Below are positions 7,088 to 12,642 of a stretch of DNA of 12,642 nt, one piece after another. A model generated the notes under the pieces. The model did not search any database and was not told the DNA's origin. It saw only the letters and a program-made list of their open reading frames with translations. A program made the position numbers and the translations under genes. Positions within the stretch are counted from its first letter, which is position 1; every line of letters begins with the position of its first letter. Source of the stretch: Caldithrix sp. (GTDB lineage Bacteria > Zhuqueibacterota > Zhuqueibacteria > Oceanimicrobiales > Oceanimicrobiaceae); the NCBI GenBank assembly GCA_004357015.1, contig SMXE01000173.1, positions 1 to 12,642 of the forward strand, given 5' to 3'.

Positions 7088-7115
7088 ATTATTTTGATAT
7101 GTAAAAAGATGTCAA
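7088..7115 (-). promoter_or_regulatory. Sigma70-type promoter of the beta-propeller operon
   Basis: Minus strand: a perfect -35 box TTGACA (7115-7110), a 16-base spacer and a -10 box AATAAT (7093-7088, five of six consensus). Transcription would begin about 7 bases on, giving a leader of roughly 10 bases that holds the AGGGAG ribosome-binding site of ATG 7071. Confidence 0.65.
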
Positions 7116-7126
7116 ACCGCCGCAAT

Positions 7127-7231
7127 ACTCAAGTTGCGCGACCCTGTTCGTTCGACGAAAGTAAACTGATCCATGCTGATCGTAAATCGTTCTTGAACAA
7201 TAGAATTTATCAATTTAGGCACTCAAGTTGC
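7127..7231. repeat. 11-bp direct repeat upstream of the propeller promoter
   Basis: ACTCAAGTTGC occurs at 7127-7137 and 7221-7231 (GCAACTTGAGT on the coding strand), 94 bp apart, about nine helical turns. The nearer copy ends 11 bases before the -35 box, where activators often bind. A regulatory role is inferred. Confidence 0.4.
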
Positions 7232-7295
7232 AAAATGCCACTAAATTTCACGTTGCGTACTTTTGCTATGTTACGATGACGCTGTCTCGGCTTCC

Positions 7296-8759
7296 TCATT
7301 CGGCCGGCCGAAAAAGCAGATCGACATAAAAGTCCAGCGTATCGTTTTGGGGCTCGGGACCATCCGGCCCCAAAATATTAAATTTCTCCATCAGCCGGAC
7401 ACTGAAAGCAGCGACAACCCGCATCGCCGGCCCATTCGCATCGAGGAATGGCTCAGCCTGCGCCCGCACTGCCAGCGGAATGGCAACACCCTTCAACTCA
7501 AAAACGCCATAGGCGTTGAAGCGCGTCAACCGCCCAAACTGCAACGACCCATCTTCAACTTCAACGCGCTCCAGGTTGAAGCGGGCAAGCGGGTGCTCAT
7601 GCGCTTGCAGCATTTTCGAATAGACAGCCTGATCGAGCGTTTCGTCTCCCAAGGTGACCGAACCCGCCTTTACTTCAATCCAGCCAGTGGCGCCTGCAAG
7701 CGAGTTCGGTCCGGACAGCACCAACTCGCCCGCCAACTTCGTCGCTTCTCCGGCATAAGAATCCAGCGGCGGCGGAAAGCGAAAATGCAACCGTGGCGAA
7801 CCGTTCTGGTTTGTTTTGGCCACAATCCACCTTGTCGGTAAGGTGAGATCCGGAGGGACTGTGTGATTCTTGTCCTCCTGCCGCTGCGGCAAAGTCAGTC
7901 CAAGCGTCTCCCAACCGGCGACAGGCACGGATAAGTCCACCACAGTGAAGCCATCCCCGATGTCGGACGTTTCGATTTGGCGAAAAACTTCTGCTTCCAG
8001 AAGACCACCGGCTGCTGCAAACGTGCTTTCAAAGTCAGACCACCGGCCCGAAACCGGCGTCTGAAATTGCTTGAAAACAGGCTGCACGCAGTTAAATTGC
8101 GAAAACAGGGAAAGGGAGACCTGAAAGCCGCCGTCTTCGTCCCGGTGAGGATAGAAGTCCATGTAAAACAAACGGTCAGTCCTGCCGATTTCGACTGTTT
8201 CTTCCGGCATGAATTTCGAAAATCCCGACATGATCGCGACCCTGGCCATCTTGACAAATTCATCTTGTGAGTAGTCATCCTGCTTGCTGCCAGCCAGCTC
8301 TGTGATCTTGATGGGCGCCACAACCACAGCTCTGCCGTGACGCCAGATAGCCACATGTTTCTTGCTGTAAGTCTGACTGCTCAGCGGAATGGATTGAGCG
8401 ATTCGAATGAAGTTGTGCAGCTTGTCAACACTGGCGTAGCGACCCTGAAAAACGGATCTGCCGCGATAATTCTGAAATACGACGAGGGGCGTAACAGTTA
8501 TGTCTTCGGGCGCGCCGTTCTTGACGTTCATAACTTTTAAATCCAGGCCTAACTTCGCGGCGAGGGACTGAATCGCCGGCAGATGCCTTTCCGAAAAATT
8601 CTTTTCGATCCGAGAGACGCCCGGTTGCGTGAACACGACCAGTTCGCCTTCACTTGCACCCTTCAACCCGGAGAACAAAACAAAAGTCAGAACAAGGAAG
8701 AGAAGACGCCCCGACGGAGGCGCGAAACGCAGTATGCGGTTGAACTTGCGACTGTTCAA
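7296..8759 (-). CDS. Exported protein: thioredoxin-like N-terminus, YceI-like C-terminus
   Basis: A 487-residue protein if it starts at TTG 8759. I chose that start because it lies just after the upstream stop (8769-8767) with TAGGG 5 bases before it and gives a proper signal sequence (basic MNSRKFNR, hydrophobic LLFLVLTFVLF at about 19-29). The next in-frame ATG, at 8822, would overlap the upstream gene by 56 bases and add a poor N-terminus. Residues about 38-125 look thioredoxin/glutaredoxin-like: strand ELVVFTQ, a long helix, strand LDLKVMNV, then VTPLVVFQNYRG with a cis-Pro-type TP. The CxxC position is FTQPGVSR, so it has no redox cysteines. Residues about 340-487 resemble a YceI beta-barrel (LAGELVLSG, YSKMLQAHEHPLARFNLERV, FELKGVAIPL, FSVRLMEKFNI). 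YceI proteins bind isoprenoid-type lipids in the periplasm. The middle (about 130-330) is unrecognised. It is coupled to the plain YceI gene upstream. Confidence 0.7.
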   Translation of the reverse strand: MNSRKFNRILRFAPPSGRLLFLVLTFVLFSGLKGASEGELVVFTQPGVSRIEKNFSERHLPAIQSLAAKLGLDLKVMNVKNGAPEDITVTPLVVFQNYRGRSVFQGRYASVDKLHNFIRIAQSIPLSSQTYSKKHVAIWRHGRAVVVAPIKITELAGSKQDDYSQDEFVKMARVAIMSGFSKFMPEETVEIGRTDRLFYMDFYPHRDEDGGFQVSLSLFSQFNCVQPVFKQFQTPVSGRWSDFESTFAAAGGLLEAEVFRQIETSDIGDGFTVVDLSVPVAGWETLGLTLPQRQEDKNHTVPPDLTLPTRWIVAKTNQNGSPRLHFRFPPPLDSYAGEATKLAGELVLSGPNSLAGATGWIEVKAGSVTLGDETLDQAVYSKMLQAHEHPLARFNLERVEVEDGSLQFGRLTRFNAYGVFELKGVAIPLAVRAQAEPFLDANGPAMRVVAAFSVRLMEKFNILGPDGPEPQNDTLDFYVDLLFRPAE

Positions 8760-8766
8760 AGTTGCC

Positions 8767-9357
8767 CTACTCCGACTCCAACGCTTCTGGCAAAGTGATT
8801 GAAAACGTAATCCGCACTTCATCCAGGATCGAGCGCCGTTTGCCCTTCTGATATGGCGCGCCGACGTTGAAAGCGCCGCGACTCAGAAGCGCCCAGCCGG
8901 TAATTTTTAAGGGTTTATCCGAAGTCACTTCAAATTCCAGCGGCATTTGCTTGTGCAGGCCGTGAAAATCCAGAAGAGCAACGGCCTGGAAGGAACCATC
9001 TTTGCGCTTTTTTACATCCGAAATGACTAAGGTTGCCTTCGGGAATTTCTCCACGAAAAAGAAGTCGGGTTCGCGCAAATGTTGCGCCAGTTTGGGGCTC
9101 TTCTCACTCACCGACGCAAGGTTGATCTCAATTTCCACAGTGCCTTTTTCAAGGTCGCCGCCGGGAATATCCACCCGCGTAAAACGCCACTCTTTGAATT
9201 CACCCTCGGCCTGATAGTCTTCATGGCCGGTAGTGAAGCGAATTTGCCCAAGGGATTTTTTTCCATCCGATTCAGAACCGCTAATAGCCCGAGTCGCTGT
9301 CAAAAAAAGGGCAACCAAAAGAAAATTGCGTGCATAACGGAATGTCAGAGTCGTCAT
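8767..9357 (-). CDS. YceI family periplasmic protein
   Basis: A 196-residue exported YceI-like protein. Start ATG 9357 is preferred: it has GGAG about 11 bases upstream and gives a signal peptide (RYARNFLLVALFLTATRA, cleavage near residue 24). An upstream in-frame TTG at 9387 would add ten residues before the signal. The mature part shows the YceI pattern: IRFTTGHEDYQAEGEF, VEIEINLASVSEKSPKLAQH, REPDFFFVEKFPKATLVISD, ALLDFHGLHKQMPLEFEV, then SRGAFNVGAPYQKGKRRSILDEVRI-type end strands. YceI proteins form a lipocalin-like barrel that binds polyisoprenoids such as ubiquinone precursors in known structures; the ligand here is not known. It is the first gene of a pair with the thioredoxin-like/YceI protein, whose C-terminal domain is a distant relative, so the pair may have arisen by duplication and fusion. 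I see no convincing promoter in 9358-9531. Confidence 0.87.
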   Translation of the reverse strand: MTTLTFRYARNFLLVALFLTATRAISGSESDGKKSLGQIRFTTGHEDYQAEGEFKEWRFTRVDIPGGDLEKGTVEIEINLASVSEKSPKLAQHLREPDFFFVEKFPKATLVISDVKKRKDGSFQAVALLDFHGLHKQMPLEFEVTSDKPLKITGWALLSRGAFNVGAPYQKGKRRSILDEVRITFSITLPEALESE

Positions 9358-9531
9358 TTTATACCAAGCTCCGTAAGTGAGTGACAAATGGCATCACGAA
9401 AGGTTAACATCTAAATGATTCGGGAAGAGTTGTCGCTGGCGGCAAATTCTTAACAAGCTACAACAGGAATATCAAAGTCTATATACGATAGGACTCTGAT
9501 AATTGTTTCAGCCATATTTTTGATGCGGGAA

Positions 9532-10218
9532 CTATGCGGTCGCTGAATAGAACCCGCCCTTTGGCTCTTTGAATGTTACTGAAACAAACTCGGCGCCTAC
9601 GGAATAGACGGTGCGGTTCTGGAAGTATATTTTGTGGACGTTCTTGATCTTGGCCACACCCTTCAGGTAGCTGCTGCTGATTTTGACAAGCATGCCTACG
9701 CGCAGTTTTTCCTCACACTTGAAGCGCATTCCCTCGCGGGAGAGGTCGACCAACTCGGCTTCTCGCCCCTTTTGCGGCCACGTTGTATAGTAACGAAACT
9801 TGCCGGATCTCTTGATTCTCGGGATGATGCGGCGGCAGGCTTGCACTGGGTCCTGCACAAATGTTTGCAGCGGACTGCGACAGGAGGGGCAGGAATCATC
9901 AGGGTTCGGCTGTCGCGCCATCGGGCGTTTGCAGAAAGGGCAGAAGATGCTAATCAGAGGCGACTGGCCGGAAAATGGATCTGGAAATGGTTTTTTCGTG
10001 TACTGCTCAAATAGCTTGCGGTCGTACTCGCGGCGTTTTTCTGAGTTGCTCAGAAGGGCGTACGCTTCATTCAGCACCTGCGCGTTCCAAAGATCGCCGC
10101 CGAGGTCGGGGTGCTGCTTAAGCTCGAGCATAAGCGTCTTGTAGCTCGCCCGGATAACTGCCACGGGCGCATCCGGCTGCACCTGCAGCACACGATAAAA
10201 GTTGCGTCGATTCTTCAC
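9532..10218 (-). CDS. J-domain / zinc-ribbon / PilZ fusion protein
   Basis: A 228-residue cytoplasmic protein with three parts. Residues 5-70 are a J domain (FYRVLQVQPDAPVAVIRASY, HPDLGG with the HPD triad at 36-38, LNEAYALLSNSEKRREYD), which would stimulate a DnaK-type Hsp70. Residues 93-113 form a short zinc ribbon (CPFC ... CPSC). Residues about 127-220 match PilZ: RIIPR at 130-134 as the RxxxR motif and DLSREG at 158-163 as the DxSxxG motif, both needed for cyclic-di-GMP binding. It lacks the Gly/Phe and substrate domains of classical DnaJ. The start is GTG 10218, since the overlapping ATG (10220) stops at once (ATGTGA) and the J domain needs this frame; I see no clear ribosome-binding site. 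It lies downstream of a PP2C-type phosphatase on the same strand. The J and PilZ calls are firm; that c-di-GMP controls Hsp70 recruitment is inference. Confidence 0.85.
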   Translation of the reverse strand: MKNRRNFYRVLQVQPDAPVAVIRASYKTLMLELKQHPDLGGDLWNAQVLNEAYALLSNSEKRREYDRKLFEQYTKKPFPDPFSGQSPLISIFCPFCKRPMARQPNPDDSCPSCRSPLQTFVQDPVQACRRIIPRIKRSGKFRYYTTWPQKGREAELVDLSREGMRFKCEEKLRVGMLVKISSSYLKGVAKIKNVHKIYFQNRTVYSVGAEFVSVTFKEPKGGFYSATA

Positions 10219-10333
10219 ATTTTAAATATCGACAAAGCTTGACAAAACTGAGATGAGGGTAGCGGATATGTACAGGATATCAAGGGAGAGGGGTGATGCG
10301 GATAGGGTCTTCTTCAATAACAAGAGAAGTGGC

Positions 10334-10380
10334 CAGATCAGTCAGATCTGCTTTCAAGTGGCCGAAACATTGGTTTCAGC
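10334..10380 (-). other. Two short hairpins after the phosphatase gene
   Basis: On the minus strand the phosphatase stop is followed after 26 bases by an 8-bp stem with a CAAU loop (10380-10361; one G-U pair) and then by CAGATC-N5-GATCTG (10350-10334). AAGTGGCC is also directly repeated on the plus strand (10327-10334 and 10356-10363). Neither stem has a U-tract, so they may be weak terminators, mRNA 3' end structures or a binding site. Confidence 0.3.
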
Positions 10381-10406
10381 GACGTGTTCTCAATAAGGTG
10401 TAGATC

Positions 10407-11606
10407 TCACTCAGCCAATCTCTTGATGATCAAGAGCGTGCTATCGTCTTCCCACTTGTCGCTGTTGCCAAATTTCTCGACAGTATCAAAAACGACGTCC
10501 AAAATCTCTTTTGCGCTTTTTTCCTGATTGGCAATGACCAGATCCTTCATCCTCTGGATTGTAAATGCCTCTTCCTTTTCGTTTTCTCTCTCAAACATAC
10601 CGTCGCTGTACAAAACCACCACAGCGCCGGGGGTGATATTTGCAAAGGAACGGTGCAACTTGATTTCCGGGATAGCGCCGAGCAGGAGACCCGTGGCATT
10701 GAGATCCTGCACCTCGTTACCCTTGACCACAAAGGGTGCGGGATGGCCGGCGTTCGCATAAATCAGGTGCCCGTCGCGCTCGATTTCGCAGTAGAACAGC
10801 GAGACAAAACGGGACGAGTAATTACTGCGGCAAAGCACGGCGTTGAGCTTCTGCAGGCTGTGCACCATTTTCAAATGACGCTCGATGCCCATGCGCAGGC
10901 CGATGACGGAGTCGCGCACCAGCAGCGCCGCCGGTAGACCGTGGCCGCTGGCGTCACCGATGCAAACGCCGAACATCTCATCTCCCATTTCAAAAAAGTC
11001 GTACAAATCACCGCCGACTATCTCGGTTGGCTGGTACCTCACAGCCATTTCGTACCCGCGGACCTTTGGCACCTGGCCGGGCAGCAGACTTCGCTGAATT
11101 TGTGCGGCCTGTTCAAGCTCGGTTTTGATCGCTTCGGAAAAAAGCCGGAAATTGAGCGCAGTCCGAATAGCGTTGAGAGAAAAGGTCACCTCTTCACGCC
11201 CCCAGCCGGCGCCCAGCTCAAAGACCGCAATCCACCTTTGTTCCGGACTGCGAATGAGGATGGCTGCCGGAATGGCGTACTCCCCCTGGTCACTAACACC
11301 GACATCAATACTGACTTGCGGTTCGGAAAAAATGTAACTGCCGTTCTTCAACACAAGCTGAACCGCTTCAGATTCTCGCGGCAGGCGCTTAGCCAACACG
11401 CGACCGTTCTGACTGAATTTGTTGATCAGAACAAACTCGCCACCCCGTTCCTCGTAAAGCCGCATGCTGACGATGCGCAGCGATTCGCCAAAACTGTCCT
11501 GCACGGCCTCCAGAATAGAACAAACGAAGCCTTCACCAGTCTCGTCGTGGGTGATTCGTTTCAGCAGGTCATCGAAGTCACGGTAGAATGTTTTCGGGTC
11601 AACCAT
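10407..11606 (-). CDS. RsbU/SpoIIE-type PP2C phosphatase with GAF-like sensor domain
   Basis: A 399-residue cytoplasmic serine/threonine phosphatase of the kind that dephosphorylates anti-sigma-factor antagonists in partner-switching systems. Residues about 10-155 look like a GAF sensor (ILEAVQDSFGESLRIVSMRL, AIPAAILIRSPEQRWIAVFE). A helical linker follows (about 155-175; AIKTELEQAAQIQRSLLP, the usual signal-transmission helix). The catalytic domain covers about 180-397 with all metal-binding motifs present: EIVGGDLYDFF (Asp200), IGDASGHG (Asp218), YSDGMFE (Asp335) and WEDDSTLLIIK (Asp387/388). It should be active. The ATG has no ribosome-binding site and follows a -10-like stretch by only a few bases. 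No anti-sigma kinase or STAS antagonist lies in the window, so the partner is elsewhere. The downstream PilZ protein suggests a signalling cluster, but the 188-base gap leaves co-transcription open. Confidence 0.9.
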   Translation of the reverse strand: MVDPKTFYRDFDDLLKRITHDETGEGFVCSILEAVQDSFGESLRIVSMRLYEERGGEFVLINKFSQNGRVLAKRLPRESEAVQLVLKNGSYIFSEPQVSIDVGVSDQGEYAIPAAILIRSPEQRWIAVFELGAGWGREEVTFSLNAIRTALNFRLFSEAIKTELEQAAQIQRSLLPGQVPKVRGYEMAVRYQPTEIVGGDLYDFFEMGDEMFGVCIGDASGHGLPAALLVRDSVIGLRMGIERHLKMVHSLQKLNAVLCRSNYSSRFVSLFYCEIERDGHLIYANAGHPAPFVVKGNEVQDLNATGLLLGAIPEIKLHRSFANITPGAVVVLYSDGMFERENEKEEAFTIQRMKDLVIANQEKSAKEILDVVFDTVEKFGNSDKWEDDSTLLIIKRLAE

Positions 11607-11614
11607 AATCGTTA

Positions 11615-11643
11615 TATATATGCATTGTCGGCATAAGTTACAA
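11615..11643 (-). promoter_or_regulatory. Putative promoter of the phosphatase gene, leaderless type
   Basis: Minus strand: TTGTAA (11643-11638), a 17-base spacer and TATATA (11620-11615). The ATG starts 8 bases after the -10 box, where transcription itself should start. The alternating TATATATAA allows registers 2-4 bases nearer. No ribosome-binding site fits in between. Confidence 0.45.
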
Positions 11644-11673
11644 GAAAAATAATGGTCATCTGAGCCTCACGAA

Positions 11674-11709
11674 AAGCCCGTCAAAGTCACTGTGTACTCT
11701 GACGGGCTT
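11674..11709 (-). terminator. Intrinsic terminator of the symporter gene
   Basis: In the minus-strand RNA, AAGCCCGUCAGAGU (11709-11696) pairs with ACUUUGACGGGCUU (11687-11674) in a 14-bp stem with an 8-base loop, followed by UUC. One position is G-U in this strand but A-C in the other, which fits use on the minus strand. It begins 34 bases after the symporter stop. The U-tract is short. Confidence 0.75.
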
Positions 11710-11743
11710 CATTCCATTTGAAAACGAAATCGAGCAGATTGGG

Positions 11744-12642
11744 CTAACCGAGCTTTTCTTTTGTGACCTTCGCCACCATCCCCGCCAGGAACAGCAACCC
11801 AACCAAATTCGGTATCGCCATCAGGGCGTTGCCGATGTTGCCGAGGTCCCAGACGATTTTCAGATAGTCGAAGCTCTGTCCCGCGATGGGTGTGAGAACG
11901 GCACCCACAAACAGGAATACGATGAACGTGTAGCGGAATGGCATGATGGCTTTGTCGCCGCCAAGGTACTCGATGCATTTTTCACCGTAATATGACCAGC
12001 CGAGCAATGTGGTGTATCCGAACAGAAACGATGAAAACGCGATAATGGCGCCGCCGAAACTTGCACCGCCAATTTGATAAGGAAAGACCGTTTCGAATGC
12101 CCTTTGCGTCAGTAGAACGCTTATCAGGTTATCGGATGCGGCGCCTCGCCATGCCTGCGTGTACACATAGGCGCCGGTTAAAACGATGGTCAAAGTCGTC
12201 ATGGTATTGACCAGAATGCTGTCGATAAAAACACCGGTCATAGCGATCAGACCGTTCTGTGTCGGTTCATCGGAGCTGGATGCACCCTGGGCGATGGCCG
12301 CCGAACCGAGCCCGGCCTCGTTGGATAATAGTCCCCGGCTTACGCCATTTTGAATGGCCAACCCGACAGATGCGCCGACTAGCGGCTGTAAGCCAAAGGC
12401 AGATTTGAAAATGATGGCAAACGCTGCTGGAATGTGAGAGAAATTGACAATGATGATCCAGAGGGCGAAAAACATGTAAAAGAAGATCATTGCCGGAACA
12501 AGCTTTTCGGACACACGACCAATTTTCTTAATGCCGCCAATAATAACCATGCCCACCAATGCGGCAATGAGAAGCCCGATTATATAATAGTAAAGAGCTG
12601 GCGCCTGCTGTGCCGTGGTTGCGCCATGCAAAAATTGGTTAA
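11744..12642 (-). CDS. AGCS-family sodium/amino-acid symporter, 5' end beyond window
   Basis: The C-terminal about 298 residues of an alanine/glycine:cation symporter; the frame stays open to the right edge, so the start lies outside. AGCS proteins bring alanine or glycine into the cell with Na+ and usually have about 450-500 residues and about 11 membrane segments, so roughly a third is missing. Seen: successive hydrophobic segments (YYIIGLLIAALVGMVIIGGI, IFFYMFFALWIIIVNF, FGGAIIAFSSFLFGYTTLLG, YTFIVFLFVGAVL, LVGLLFLAGMVA) and typical AGCS stretches: IGGIKKIGRVSEKLVP, AIQNGVSRGLLSNEAGLGSA, GVFIDSILVNTMTTLTIVLTG, and GWSYYGEKCIEYLGG near the end. The NGVSRGLLSNEAGLGSA motif is a family hallmark. 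An internal TTG at 12631 is not the start. A terminator follows the stop. The substrate (Ala or Gly) cannot be read from this part. Confidence 0.93.
   Translation of the reverse strand, partial: NQFLHGATTAQQAPALYYYIIGLLIAALVGMVIIGGIKKIGRVSEKLVPAMIFFYMFFALWIIIVNFSHIPAAFAIIFKSAFGLQPLVGASVGLAIQNGVSRGLLSNEAGLGSAAIAQGASSSDEPTQNGLIAMTGVFIDSILVNTMTTLTIVLTGAYVYTQAWRGAASDNLISVLLTQRAFETVFPYQIGGASFGGAIIAFSSFLFGYTTLLGWSYYGEKCIEYLGGDKAIMPFRYTFIVFLFVGAVLTPIAGQSFDYLKIVWDLGNIGNALMAIPNLVGLLFLAGMVAKVTKEKLG

Noticed and set aside
7040..7279. Plus-strand open frame across the propeller promoter gap
   Set aside because: No ribosome-binding site and no family pattern; it overlaps the 5' end and promoter of the minus-strand operon.
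7299..7312. Perfect palindrome TTCGGCCGGCCGAA at the end of the thioredoxin-like/YceI gene
   Set aside because: It is coding sequence (FRPAE), leaves almost no loop and has no U-tract after it, so it is not a convincing terminator.
10199..10243. TTGTCA / TAAAAT promoter directly before the J-PilZ gene
   Set aside because: The spacer is only 15 bases and the -10 box overlaps the GTG start region, so transcription would begin inside the gene.

Overview
The window reads as a bacterial chromosome segment of roughly even base composition. Every supported gene lies on the minus strand, so transcription runs from the right edge to the left. The gene mix includes paired secreted PQQ-like beta-propeller proteins with a carbohydrate-binding-type C-terminal domain, four-helix-bundle (23S rRNA intervening-sequence type, IVP) genes dropped between other genes, YceI proteins, and a J-domain/PilZ protein. 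This looks most like the Planctomycetes-Verrucomicrobia side of the tree, and I lean towards Verrucomicrobiota (Pedosphaera-like). That is inference from gene content only; there is no rRNA or core marker gene here.

Layout in the direction of transcription: (1) 12642-11744, the C-terminal two thirds of an AGCS-type Na+/amino-acid symporter, closed by a clear intrinsic terminator. (2) 11606-10407, a GAF-like plus RsbU/SpoIIE-type PP2C phosphatase with a promoter so close to its ATG that the mRNA may be leaderless. (3) 10218-9532, a J-domain / zinc-ribbon / PilZ fusion. (4) 9357-7296, two coupled exported genes: a plain YceI protein, then a larger protein with a thioredoxin-like N-terminal region lacking cysteines and a YceI-like C-terminal domain, probably starting at TTG. 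(5) 7071-3397, two abutting PQQ-like beta-propeller genes, the first secreted and the second membrane-anchored, behind a good sigma70-type promoter. (6) 2849-328, a translationally coupled pair: an adenylate-forming enzyme lacking the usual C-terminal subdomain, and an aldehyde-dehydrogenase-fold reductase. They resemble EhpF/EhpG of griseoluteate biosynthesis and would together reduce a carboxylic acid to an aldehyde.

The most unusual structure is around the two IVP-type genes that bracket the EhpF/EhpG-like pair. The right-hand one (2884-3337) is broken by one extra base near its 3' end; restoring the frame gives a normal IVP C-terminus that stops exactly in a tandem octamer array. The gene sits between two perfect 12-bp inverted repeats (2872-2883 and 3359-3370). 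The left-hand one (46-306) has lost about a third of the protein by an in-frame internal deletion. It is preceded by a 7-bp tandem array that supplies the stop codon of the reductase gene. Together these suggest that IVP genes move, or once moved, as small elements bounded by short repeat arrays that carry stop codons. No transposase, tRNA, CRISPR array or integrase is visible.
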